A DNA stretch of 64,000 nt, from the NCBI GenBank assembly GCA_031292755.1, contig JARLGM010000012.1:1-64000 (forward strand), written 5' to 3'. Positions within the stretch are counted from its first letter, which is position 1; each line of letters opens with the position of its first letter. Both the position numbers and the translations under genes were made by a program. This document shows positions 42,801 to 50,987 of the stretch, piece by piece. This DNA is from Candidatus Sulfopaludibacter sp. (GTDB lineage Bacteria; Acidobacteriota; Terriglobia; Bryobacterales; Bryobacteraceae). A model generated the notes under the pieces. That model searched no databases. It had not been told where the DNA came from and worked only from the letters and a program-made list of their open reading frames with translations.

Positions 42801-43160
42801 TGCGGCGGCCGTTCCCCGGCCTCTGTGGTGTCTTCCAGTCCACTGTGAAAATCCGTATAGTGACGTTCCCAAAAATGGAAGGTTATTCTTTGAAAATAAA
42901 GGACTTTCACATGATGAATTCCCTTGTTTTCAACAGTGCCATGGAATATGATTTAAACGAATCAACACTGGAGAATCGCGTCTGAACACCTAAAACATCC
43001 TGCAAGGTGAAGCTGCGTTGCAAGATAAGTGCGGCGCCCACTCAGCGAGTGTGGACGAAATCGAACCCGGGGCTAGCCGGGTGCAGGTGGAAGGAAGCAA
43101 TCGCTTCAGGATATAGAGGTTGGCTCGTTTGAGGAGTCGGGAATTTGAAAAGGGAGACAT
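42801..43160. other. 360-bp intergenic leader region before the TonB receptor gene
   Basis: This stretch holds no gene I can support. The first half is AT-richer than the surroundings and includes a short open frame (42800-42985) with no ribosome binding site. The second half (43037-43107) has three adjacent hairpins, listed separately, followed by GGGAGACAT directly before the TonB receptor ATG. It is probably promoter plus a structured 5' leader. Confidence 0.5.
43037..43107 (+). other. Structured leader with three hairpins upstream of TonB receptor
   Basis: Three stems are visible: CCCACTC with GAGTGTGG (43037-43054), ACCCGG with CCGGGT around GGCTAG (43065-43082) and GAAGC-AATC-GCTTC (43094-43107). 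They lie 54-124 bases before the receptor ATG. No known riboswitch core is recognised. It could regulate translation or be a mere 5' structure. Confidence 0.35.
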
Positions 43161-46100
43161 ATGAAGATTAGAAGTATCCTTGTTGTGCTTCTGTTTTGCG
43201 CGTTCGGTCTTTTCGCGCAAGACCGGGCCACGTTAACCGGGACAGTCACGGACCCGAGCGGAGCGTCAGTTCCGGATGCGACCGTGAAGGCCACGAACAC
43301 GGCCACCAATACCGCCAGCGAGACCAAGACCACCGCGGATGGGCTCTACACCATTCCATATCTGATTCCGGGCGTATATACCGTCGAAGTGACGGCGCCG
43401 GGATTTCAGGGCCTGAAACGCGCGGATATCACGCTCGCGGTCGGAGCCAGGCTGAATCTGCCCCTGCAATTGATCGTGGGACAGGCGACTACCGAAGTCA
43501 CCGTCACCGGCCAGCAGGAACTGATTAACACGGCGGATGCCAATCGCGGACTGACATTCGACCCGGTGAAAACCCAGGAGTATCCGCTGAACGGCCGCCA
43601 GAGCTACATGCTGCTTGCGCTGACTCCCGGTGTGATTTTCACGCAGGAGCAGTTTGGCGCATCCGGCTTTTCCGGCACCCGTGGCTGGGACGTGAACTCC
43701 AGTTACAAGTTTAACGGCGCACGTGCAGGCAACGGCAACAATGCCTTCCTGCTGAACGGCACGCTGATCAGCGACAACGGCAGCCAGTGGGATTTTGCTC
43801 CCAGCGTGGACGCCATTCAGGAATTCAGCGCCATGACCACAATTTATGACGCTCAGTACGGCCACGAAGCCGGCGGCGTAGTGAATACCGTGATCAAGAG
43901 CGGCTCCAACAACTGGCACGGCACGGCGTTCGACTACCTTCGCAATCGCGTGCTGGATGCCAACACATTCGGCAATAACCTGGTGGGCGCGGCCAAAGGC
44001 CGGCACAATGTGAATCAGTTCGGCGGCACCTTCGGCGGCCCGATCCGCAAGGACAAAGATTTTCTGTTCGCCAGTTTTGAAGGATGGCAGGAAGTGATTC
44101 CGTTCCCGGGCTCCGGCGTGACCGCGGTGCCGCTGGACCTGCGTAACGGCCAGCATTTCTCGAATTACAACATCACTGTTTTTGATCCGCTCACCACGCA
44201 TCTTTGCGGTGCGGCAACAGAACCTTGCAGCGGCAGCACCGGATCTACGTACTGGCGCAGTCCATTTCCGGGCGATGTGATTCCGCAGAACCGCATCAGC
44301 CCCGTCGCTACCAAGATCCTCTCCTACCTGCCTGCGCCGAATACTTCCGGGCAGGGCGGCGTGAACGGCTTCCCCGGCATCACCAACAACTTCATTAACC
44401 CCACCAATGAGGGACGCTACTGGTACAATTCGCCGATCATCAAGTGGGACCACAATTTCAGCGATCGCGACAAGTTCAACATGTCGTTCAGCGAAAACCA
44501 TGGGTTTGAGTATCGTTCCACCAACACCTTTGCTCCTCCGGTGGCTACCGGCAACACGTATAACAACCGTACCTTCACCGGCATCAATCTGGATGAAACG
44601 CACGTGCTCTCGCCGACCGCGGTTCTGGATCTGCGCGCCGGCTGGTTCCGGTTCGTGCAGTTCAGCCCCGGGTACACCACCGAAGCGCTGGCCATCACGC
44701 CGGCATCTCTCGGCATGACCGGCATGGTTCACGCGCCGTCGGTTACCCAGTCCGCCATCCCGAACATCAATATCGGCGGGTTCACGGGCTCGCTGTTCGG
44801 TTCGGGCAGCTATAGCTGGTCGCCCTACAACTCGTGGGACGTGACCCCCAATGTGACCTGGACCAAGAACAACCACACCTTCCATTTCGGCTTCGAAGCG
44901 CACTACGAGGCCAAGGGCAACGTGGCTCCCGGCAACGCGTACGGCGCACTCACTTTCGGAAGCGGTCTCACCCAGCAGGCGGTCAGCTACGCCGCAACCA
45001 ATAACGGCGGCACCGACGGTTTCATGGGCATCGCATCCCTGCTTCTGGGCATGCCTACGAGCGGCAACATCGACAACAACACCACCTACTACGCTACTCG
45101 CAGCTACTATGCCTGGTACGCGCAGGATACCTGGAGAGCTACCAGCCGCCTGACCGTGGACATCGGACTTCGCTATGAATTCCAATTGCCCTATCTGGAA
45201 CGTTATAACCGCATGAACTCGCGATTCGATATCAACCAGGTGAACCCGGAGAGTCCCCTCGTCCTGGCACAATGGAACGCCAATGCGGCCGCCTACAACG
45301 CTACCAATCCCAAGCTTCCATATCCCACGGCGCCTGCGGCCATTCTGGGAGTGTGGCAATTTGCCGGACTCAACGGGTTGCCGCGCCGCAAGAATTATAC
45401 CGATTACACCAATGGTGCGCCGCGCATCGGTTTAGCCTACCGGTTAGACGATAAGACGGTGATTCGCACCGGTTTCGGCACCTATTACCAGTCCGACACC
45501 AACAACATCAACGGCCAGAACGGCTTTAGCATTCAGACTCCGTACCTGGCCAACGTCAACAGCCCTTACCTGCCCTCGGCATGCGACAACGGCGGCTGCG
45601 GCAATGGCGTTCCGACCGGACCGTACTCTCTGGTGAACCCGTTCCCGAGCGGACTTTTGACTCCACAGGGCACGTCCCTGGGGGCTCTCGCCAATATCGG
45701 GCAGGGGCAGAACGGCAACATCCTCACCTACAAGATTCCGCGTACCTATCAGTACTCGTTTGGCATCCAGCGGCAACTGCCGTCGAATATGGTTCTGGAT
45801 GTCTCCTACGCCGGCAACAACAACCGCTTCAACACCACCGGCTCCGGGCACGATTTATTCCACCCGCAGGACCTGACCGGCATTCAGAACCAGCAGATGG
45901 CGATGAATGACAGCAGCAGCACCACAGGTATCTTTGCCCGCTCTTTGGCGAATCCGTTCTACGGCATTCCGGGCATTCCTACGAATACCGGCGTGGGGTC
46001 CAGCCCGAATATTTCCTCCGGCACGCTGATCAACCAGAATGCCATGGCAATGTGGGGCGGCTACAGCGACGGCAACATTTCGGCGCGCATTTTCCGTTCG

Positions 46101-46901
46101 GACGCTCTTCAGGTGCGCTTTGAAAAACGCACATTCGGCGATGCCAACAGCGCAGCCGGCACTCTCACCTGGGTGTTCTCTTACACCTTCAGCAAGCAGA
46201 TGTTCTGGGATTGCTGCATCGGCCAATCGTGGTCCAATACCGTGGGCGCGAACCTGGTACTGAGCCCCGATGGCAAAACCGGGACCTTGGCTCCCACGCA
46301 GATCACGAGCCCCAAGAGCCTGTTCTACTGGCAGCCTGACTCCGCCAACAAGCCGCAGGAATTCGCTTTCAGCGGCGTTTGGGATCTGCCCCTCGGCAAA
46401 GGCCGCCGGTTCTTTAGCGGCGTCGGCGGCGTTGGCGACAAGATCGTCAGCGGCTGGACGATTCCGTGGACCCTCTCCTACATTTCGGGCAGCTTCGTGG
46501 GCCTGCCGAACGCAGAGAACTTCTGCGGCGACTATACCCACTACAAGGACCCGGTCACCGGCCAATTTACAGGCCAAACGCCGCAGCACTGGTTCAACAA
46601 CAATGCTTCGTGCTACGCTAACTTCCCGAGCAACTCGATCAATACCGCGCTTCCGCCGCGCTTCTCCGGTAACGTGGAGAACCCGGCCAAACCGCAGTTG
46701 AATATCGCCGCCGAAAAGAACGTTCGCTTTAAGGAACGGTACACCGTGACGTTCCGCGGCGAAGCATTCAACATCAGCAATTCGGCGATTCGTCCAGGTC
46801 CGGGAAGCACCAGCTTCACCAGTTCGACCTTCGGAATCATTCCCAACGTTCAGAACAACTTCCCGCGCCTGGTACAACTCGCGCTGAGGTTAGGCTTCTG
46901 A
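43161..46901 (+). CDS. Oar-like TonB-dependent receptor with carboxypeptidase-regulatory N-terminus
   Basis: A 1246-residue outer membrane protein. After the signal peptide (MKIRSILVVLLFCAFGLFAQ) comes a beta-sandwich carboxypeptidase-regulatory domain (ATLTGTVTDPSGASVPDATV, ADGLYTIPYLIPGVYTVEV). A plug domain (PLNGRQSYMLLALTPGV, KFNGARAGNGNNAFLLNG, VDAIQEFSAMTTIYDAQYG, GGVVNTVIKSGSN) and a long barrel follow, ending in an aromatic residue, RLGF. Such receptors take up large substrates, commonly glycans or peptides, in Acidobacteria; the substrate is not deducible. The plug lacks a clear TonB box in what I can see. It is followed 52 bp later by a small barrel gene, in the same direction. Confidence 0.93.
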   Translation: MKIRSILVVLLFCAFGLFAQDRATLTGTVTDPSGASVPDATVKATNTATNTASETKTTADGLYTIPYLIPGVYTVEVTAPGFQGLKRADITLAVGARLNLPLQLIVGQATTEVTVTGQQELINTADANRGLTFDPVKTQEYPLNGRQSYMLLALTPGVIFTQEQFGASGFSGTRGWDVNSSYKFNGARAGNGNNAFLLNGTLISDNGSQWDFAPSVDAIQEFSAMTTIYDAQYGHEAGGVVNTVIKSGSNNWHGTAFDYLRNRVLDANTFGNNLVGAAKGRHNVNQFGGTFGGPIRKDKDFLFASFEGWQEVIPFPGSGVTAVPLDLRNGQHFSNYNITVFDPLTTHLCGAATEPCSGSTGSTYWRSPFPGDVIPQNRISPVATKILSYLPAPNTSGQGGVNGFPGITNNFINPTNEGRYWYNSPIIKWDHNFSDRDKFNMSFSENHGFEYRSTNTFAPPVATGNTYNNRTFTGINLDETHVLSPTAVLDLRAGWFRFVQFSPGYTTEALAITPASLGMTGMVHAPSVTQSAIPNINIGGFTGSLFGSGSYSWSPYNSWDVTPNVTWTKNNHTFHFGFEAHYEAKGNVAPGNAYGALTFGSGLTQQAVSYAATNNGGTDGFMGIASLLLGMPTSGNIDNNTTYYATRSYYAWYAQDTWRATSRLTVDIGLRYEFQLPYLERYNRMNSRFDINQVNPESPLVLAQWNANAAAYNATNPKLPYPTAPAAILGVWQFAGLNGLPRRKNYTDYTNGAPRIGLAYRLDDKTVIRTGFGTYYQSDTNNINGQNGFSIQTPYLANVNSPYLPSACDNGGCGNGVPTGPYSLVNPFPSGLLTPQGTSLGALANIGQGQNGNILTYKIPRTYQYSFGIQRQLPSNMVLDVSYAGNNNRFNTTGSGHDLFHPQDLTGIQNQQMAMNDSSSTTGIFARSLANPFYGIPGIPTNTGVGSSPNISSGTLINQNAMAMWGGYSDGNISARIFRSDALQVRFEKRTFGDANSAAGTLTWVFSYTFSKQMFWDCCIGQSWSNTVGANLVLSPDGKTGTLAPTQITSPKSLFYWQPDSANKPQEFAFSGVWDLPLGKGRRFFSGVGGVGDKIVSGWTIPWTLSYISGSFVGLPNAENFCGDYTHYKDPVTGQFTGQTPQHWFNNNASCYANFPSNSINTALPPRFSGNVENPAKPQLNIAAEKNVRFKERYTVTFRGEAFNISNSAIRPGPGSTSFTSSTFGIIPNVQNNFPRLVQLALRLGF

Positions 46902-46907
46902 TCTGGC

Positions 46908-46929
46908 GGACAGGCCTTCGGGCCTGTCC
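46908..46929 (+). other. UUCG hairpin between receptor and barrel gene
   Basis: GGACAGGCC, TTCG, GGCCTGTCC form a 9-bp perfect stem with a UUCG tetraloop, 6 bases after the receptor stop. On the plus strand it is followed by an A run, not T, so it is not a standard terminator. It may stabilise the receptor mRNA or weaken read-through into the next gene. Confidence 0.5.
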
Positions 46930-46953
46930 ACAAAAAAACCAAGGAGATTCTGA

Positions 46954-47565
46954 ATGAATAATCGAAATCGACTCGTACTTACTGGATTTTGTTTCCTCTT
47001 CGTGGCTGCCATGCGCCTTCCGGCCCAGGGCAACACCGCCGAAGTGTTCGGAGGTTATTCTTACACTAAGGCGAATCCCGAATATCCCCTGCCGAAACAG
47101 AACATGAACGGATGGATGGGCGGAGCGACCGGCTATCTCAACAAGTGGGTCGGCGCTTCGGTGGAGATCGCGGCCGGGTTCGGCACTTCACCGGCGCCAT
47201 CGTCCATCGGCGGCACCGCGCTGAACTTCAAAGAGTACAGCTACATGGCCGGTCCGCAGTTCCGGTTCTACGACACCAAGAAAATCCAGGCCAGCGCGAA
47301 GTGGCTGCTTGGGGGCGCTTTTGGGCAGGCTAATCTCGCCGCGGGCATCTCTCCGAGCCAGATTCAGGCACTCGCAGCGGCCGGCTATTCGAGCTTCAAC
47401 CAGACCAAGTTCGCCATGATGGTAAGCTTTCCGGTGGATATATCGGTCAGCAAACTAGTGGCGTTTCGTTTTGAGCCGGGCTTGTACATGACGGACTATA
47501 GCAAGACCAAGCAGAGCAATTTCCGAATGAGCTTTGGGCCGGTTTTCCGCTTCGGCGGGAAGTAG
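46954..47565 (+). CDS. Outer membrane beta-barrel protein
   Basis: A 203-residue exported protein of the small porin-like beta-barrel class. The signal peptide is MNNRNRLVLTGFCFLFVAAMRLPAQ. Alternating strands are visible (AEVFGGYSYTKAN, GWMGGATGYLNKWVGASVEIAAGFG, YSYMAGPQFRFYDTKKIQASAKWLLGGAF), and the C-terminus ends in a strand RMSFGPVFRFGGK. It follows the TonB receptor and has AAGGAG before its ATG. A role next to the receptor is possible. Confidence 0.8.
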   Translation: MNNRNRLVLTGFCFLFVAAMRLPAQGNTAEVFGGYSYTKANPEYPLPKQNMNGWMGGATGYLNKWVGASVEIAAGFGTSPAPSSIGGTALNFKEYSYMAGPQFRFYDTKKIQASAKWLLGGAFGQANLAAGISPSQIQALAAAGYSSFNQTKFAMMVSFPVDISVSKLVAFRFEPGLYMTDYSKTKQSNFRMSFGPVFRFGGK

Positions 47566-47578
47566 ACCTCTTTCCTCA

Positions 47579-47626
47579 GGCCGCGAGTGCGCTCCGCAAG
47601 GGTGCATTCGCGGCCTTTGTTATTTT
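47579..47626 (+). terminator. Rho-independent terminator after the barrel gene
   Basis: A GC-rich stem (GGCCGCGAGTGC pairing with GTGCATTCGCGGCC, one G-T pair) is followed by TTTGTTATTTT. It lies 14 bp after the barrel gene stop and ends the TonB-barrel transcription unit. Confidence 0.75.
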
Positions 47627-47658
47627 GGTGGTGTGTTCGGTCCGGCTGAAAAAGGACG

Positions 47659-49779
47659 ATGAAGAAACGGGAAGCCGGAAAGCCGGCGCCGCCGGGAGAC
47701 TGGCGGAACATCCGGGTGGTAGCGGCCCTGCTGGCGGCGTCTCTACTGGTCTATTCGAATTCTATTACCGGTGGATTCGTTTTCGATAACAAGGGGATCC
47801 TCCTCCAGGATCCCCGTATTCAGGCCGCCACATCGCAAAACATTTCCGACATCTTCGGTCACACCTACTGGTGGCCCACCGGGGAAAGCGGCTTGTACCG
47901 TCCCTTCACCACCCTCACTTACCTGTTCAACTACTCGATTCTGGGCGACCGCGATCAGCCCGCGGACTATCACTGGCTCAACCTGCTGCTGCACGCCGCC
48001 AATGCGGCTCTCCTGTATTTTCTGCTGCTCCGTCTCACCGGTAACTTCCGGATCGCGTTTTTCAGCGCCATGCTTTGGAGCGTTCACCCCGTGCTGACCG
48101 AATCGGTGACTAACATCGTAGGGCGCGCGGACCTGCTCGCCGCCATGGCTCTGCTGGGCGGTCTGCTGGTCTACCTGAAGGCGTCCGAAACCTCCGGGTG
48201 GGTGCGCATCGCGGGTCTGGCGGGCCTTGCGGCGATCGCGGCGGCCGGCATATTCAGCAAGGAAAGCGCCGTCATGATTGTCGGCCTGATCGGTCTTTAC
48301 GAACTGGCGTGGTGGCAGGAGCGAAAGAAATATCGTGCGCAAATGCTGGCGGTCGCGGCTGTGCTCTTCGTTCCGATCGGGCTGTTTCTGTATCGCCGCG
48401 CGTTCGTGCTGGCGTCGTCCCCGCCCGCGGATTTCCCGTATTTCGATAATCCCATCACAGAAGCCGGCTTCTGGACGGGCCGGCTCTCGGCGGTGAAGGT
48501 GCTGGCCCACTATCTGGGCCTGATGGTGTGGCCGGCGAATCTTTCCGCCGACCATTCCTACAACCAGATTCCCCTGGCTTACGGCAGCATGGGAGACTGG
48601 TCCGCGTGGATTGTCATGGCGCTCGCAGCCGCCGGAGTGGCTTGGAGTTTTCGCCGCAACCGGAACGTCTTTTTCCTGGCATGTTTCGCCTTCCTGACCA
48701 TTCTCCCGGCATCGAATCTGCTGTTCGCCACCGGTACCATGATGGCCGAGCGGCTGGCGTATCTTCCCGCGGCGGGTGTACTGGCCTGCTTCGCGATCGG
48801 CGTGTATGCAGCCGCCCGGCGATTGCAGTGGGAGCGCGCGGTGCCCGTCGTTTTCTGCGTGATCGCCTGTGGATTCGCGGCGCGCACGTGGGCGCGCAAT
48901 CAGGATTGGCAGGACGAGATGAGCCTGGCCCGCGCCACCGTGTCGGCGAGTCCCGGCAGCTTCAAAGCTCACCTGATGATGGCGGAGGCGATTTATCTGG
49001 GCGACCCGGAGCATCGCGATCTGGATGGCGTACTCGCTGAGGCGGAGCGCGGGCTCGCCATTCTCAATCCCTTACCCGACTCGCGGAACAGCCCCGAAAC
49101 GTACCGTCTGGCCGGCGCCTGCTACCTGCTGAAGGGCGACCGTCTGCGGCCGCAGGATCCGAGCAGTCCGCTGCCCGCCGCATCCATCGAGCAATACCGG
49201 AAGGCCCTGCCGGTTCTGCAGCGCGGCGCGGGCATCGTCAAGGCGATCCGCGCGGAGCGCCGTGACAAACTCAAAGCCCTGGGGAAGCCGGACCTGGCAT
49301 TTGCTCCCAATTCGAATGACGATGTGTTCCGCCTGCTTTCGGTGGCCTATCTCCGGTTGGGCCACGGCGATGAGGCTTTCGAAGCCGCCGCCGAGGGCCG
49401 CAAACAGGATCCGCTGAATCCCGACGATTATGCGCAAATGGCCGAGGTGCTGGAGAACGGGGGCGACACAGGCCAGGCGGCCTCCGTGCTGATGCAGGGG
49501 ATGCTGGTGACTTCCGATATGGGACTCCGCAAACTGCTCATCGATCTCTATGGGAGAGGGCTCGACCAGAAACACTGCGCGGTCGTGAACGGTCCCAACG
49601 GGCCTGGCATCAACCCAGGGTGTGAACTGGTTCGCCAGCAGTTGTGCGACGTCTCGGCCGATGCGGTGAGCATCAGTCTCCACGCGGGCAGAACCAATAC
49701 CGCGCGCTCGCTCAAGAACAGCTTCCTGCATGACTACGGCTGTCCTGCCGGACCGATAGAACGCGTGCTGCCAAACTGA
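47659..49779 (+). CDS. TMTC-like multi-spanning membrane protein with TPR domain
   Basis: A 706-residue protein. About ten membrane helices occupy residues 20-420, with the hallmark segments of the GT-C/TMTC type: FVFDNKGILLQDPRI, GLYRPFTTLTYLFNY, YHWLNLLLHAANAALLY, HPVLTESVTNIVGRADLL, GIFSKESAVM and MAERLAYLPAAGV. In eukaryotes TMTC proteins are O-mannosyltransferases that take sugar from a lipid carrier; the acidic pair DN near residue 37 would sit at the active site. The C-terminus holds helical repeats with TPR character (MLAEAIYLGDPEHRDLDG-like, LSVAYLRLGHGDEAFEAAAEG). A protein glycosyltransferase is the best guess. Confidence 0.75.
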   Translation: MKKREAGKPAPPGDWRNIRVVAALLAASLLVYSNSITGGFVFDNKGILLQDPRIQAATSQNISDIFGHTYWWPTGESGLYRPFTTLTYLFNYSILGDRDQPADYHWLNLLLHAANAALLYFLLLRLTGNFRIAFFSAMLWSVHPVLTESVTNIVGRADLLAAMALLGGLLVYLKASETSGWVRIAGLAGLAAIAAAGIFSKESAVMIVGLIGLYELAWWQERKKYRAQMLAVAAVLFVPIGLFLYRRAFVLASSPPADFPYFDNPITEAGFWTGRLSAVKVLAHYLGLMVWPANLSADHSYNQIPLAYGSMGDWSAWIVMALAAAGVAWSFRRNRNVFFLACFAFLTILPASNLLFATGTMMAERLAYLPAAGVLACFAIGVYAAARRLQWERAVPVVFCVIACGFAARTWARNQDWQDEMSLARATVSASPGSFKAHLMMAEAIYLGDPEHRDLDGVLAEAERGLAILNPLPDSRNSPETYRLAGACYLLKGDRLRPQDPSSPLPAASIEQYRKALPVLQRGAGIVKAIRAERRDKLKALGKPDLAFAPNSNDDVFRLLSVAYLRLGHGDEAFEAAAEGRKQDPLNPDDYAQMAEVLENGGDTGQAASVLMQGMLVTSDMGLRKLLIDLYGRGLDQKHCAVVNGPNGPGINPGCELVRQQLCDVSADAVSISLHAGRTNTARSLKNSFLHDYGCPAGPIERVLPN

Positions 49780-49862
49780 TTTTTCCGGGGGGGGGATGAA
49801 AAAGGAAGGACGGGATGCTGTACTCTGACAGCCAGCACCCCTACACCTGAGGAAGGAGTGTG

Positions 49863-49976
49863 CTACTTCTTCTTGCTTTTAGGAGCGGCCTTTTTTGCCG
49901 CGGGCTTGGCGGCGGCCTTCTTAGCGGGCGCCTTCTTTGCTACTGCTTTCTTGGTTGGTGCTTTTTTAGTTGCCAT
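49863..49976 (-). CDS. Lys/Ala-rich histone-H1-like microprotein, 37 residues
   Basis: A short minus-strand gene with ATG at 49976 and TAG at 49863. The product is MATKKAPTKKAVAKKAPAKK followed by AAAKPAAKKAAPKSKKK, almost all Lys, Ala and Pro in repeated KKA and PAKK units. This is the composition of histone-H1 C-terminal tails and of bacterial H1-like proteins, which bind and condense DNA. GGAG precedes the ATG by a few bases. It has no acidic residue at all. It lies between the TMTC-like gene and the metal island. Confidence 0.7.
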   Translation of the reverse strand: MATKKAPTKKAVAKKAPAKKAAAKPAAKKAAPKSKKK

Positions 49977-50052
49977 TTCTCCATTTGATAACACTTGGCG
50001 CAATAAATCAATTTACCTGTCAAATGTTTCGGCGTGAATTGGTTGGGAATGC

Positions 50053-50370
50053 CTACTTTGCTTCCGCGATCTTCACTACTTGAATGCTGTTTCCGCTCGC
50101 CTGGCCCGTGATGGTCACTTTCCGGCCGGCGAACTTGGCGGGCATCTGCTGGTCGCTGAGCTGGTAGACGCTCTTGCCGTCGAACAGCACAAACTTCACC
50201 GAGCGGCTGGCCTTCACGCATTCGAGGATGCACTTGGAGTCGGGAGAGATGTGCATCATTTTGTGATTGGCGATGCACATGGAATCGGTGATGACTCCCG
50301 TGAAACTGCGGGAGGGGCCTCCGGCGAAGAGCGTCGCGGCGGCAATGAGAAGAATGGGTGGTTTCGTCAT
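50053..50370 (-). CDS. Small secreted Cys/His/Met protein (FTGVITD family), left copy
   Basis: A 105-residue exported protein, start ATG 50370 overlapping the stop of the upstream gene (ATGA). After a signal peptide (PILLIAAATLFAGGPS) comes RSFTGVITDSMCIANHKMM, then SPDSKCILECVK, FVLFDGKSVYQLSDQQMPAKF and a beta-rich end. Three cysteines, a histidine and two adjacent methionines (C-x4-H-x-MM ... C-x3-C) are conserved in the paralogue at 58711. They are plausible metal ligands. I think it belongs to the DUF5818-type proteins, but I am not certain. It is the last gene of the CusCBA operon. Confidence 0.75.
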   Translation of the reverse strand: MTKPPILLIAAATLFAGGPSRSFTGVITDSMCIANHKMMHISPDSKCILECVKASRSVKFVLFDGKSVYQLSDQQMPAKFAGRKVTITGQASGNSIQVVKIAEAK

Positions 50371-50987
50371 TGGAGAATCTCTAATCCCTGGGCGCGATTG
50401 ACGGCGCGCCATAATTCCTGGTAGCGGGGCTCGGGGAGCGCCTGCTTAAGGTCGAAGCGGAATTCCTTTTCCCGCGTGGTCACGGTCAGGTCGAAGCGTC
50501 CCGCGCTGGCGACCGACTCGATATCGCCGATCCGCCAGGTACGCGATTCGCCTTCCGGCGTGGCGCGGAACACCACGCGACCGGCACTCACCAGAAGCAC
50601 GCCCTGCACCTTGCTGCGGAGTTTGACCGGCAACTGCCACTCGGCGGGAGCGCGCTCGTCGGCCAGCGCCGCCACGAACCGCTGGTCCCGTTGGGTGCTG
50701 AATACGGGATACCACTTTTCGGCCAGCGCCCTGGGCACCGGATCGAATACGTATTTCCGATTGCGTCCCTCGTAGGTCTGCACACGCAGGAACGTGCTCC
50801 CGAGGGTCAGTTGGCGGATGTCGTCGAGCTTCCATTGCCGGGAGCGCTCCTGGTGCTTCGCCGCCGCCTCAAACGCAATGGAATCGCCGCTGACGCGCAG
50901 CAAGCCTCCGCGTACGGCATACTCCTGCGCCACCGACGGAACCGCCATCAGGAATGCGAGAGCCGCGGCTTCAATTCGAAATGCCAT
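50367..50987 (-). CDS. Secreted protein with two similar beta repeats (PH-like), in the Cus operon
   Basis: A 206-residue exported protein of no family I know. The signal peptide is MAFRIEAAALAFLMAVPSVAQ. Two similar beta units follow: VSGDSIAFEAAAKHQERSRQ-WKLDDIRQL-...-VQTYEGRNRKYVFDP (about 33-80) and VSAGRVVFRATPEGESRT-WRIGDIESV-...-VTTREKEFRFDL (about 133-185). The W-(K/R)-(L/I)-x-D-I turn and the following long strand recall the bacterial PH/GRAM fold. GAGGTG precedes the ATG. It begins within the 3' end of cusA (overlap about 40 bp) and overlaps the next gene, so it is translated as part of the operon. Confidence 0.7.
   Translation of the reverse strand: MAFRIEAAALAFLMAVPSVAQEYAVRGGLLRVSGDSIAFEAAAKHQERSRQWKLDDIRQLTLGSTFLRVQTYEGRNRKYVFDPVPRALAEKWYPVFSTQRDQRFVAALADERAPAEWQLPVKLRSKVQGVLLVSAGRVVFRATPEGESRTWRIGDIESVASAGRFDLTVTTREKEFRFDLKQALPEPRYQELWRAVNRAQGLEILQ

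Noticed and set aside
42800-42985. 61-codon frame after the DUF1028 gene
   Set aside because: No ribosome binding site, no recognisable features, AT-rich intergenic context.
43266-45359. 697-codon frame antisense to the TonB receptor
   Set aside because: The receptor frame has all expected domains; the antisense product has none.
46905-46940. Intrinsic terminator after the TonB receptor
   Set aside because: The hairpin is followed by an A run and not T, so it lacks the U tract.
49786-49797. Poly-G run after the TMTC-like gene
   Set aside because: A homopolymer in an intergenic gap; could be an assembly artefact and supports no feature.
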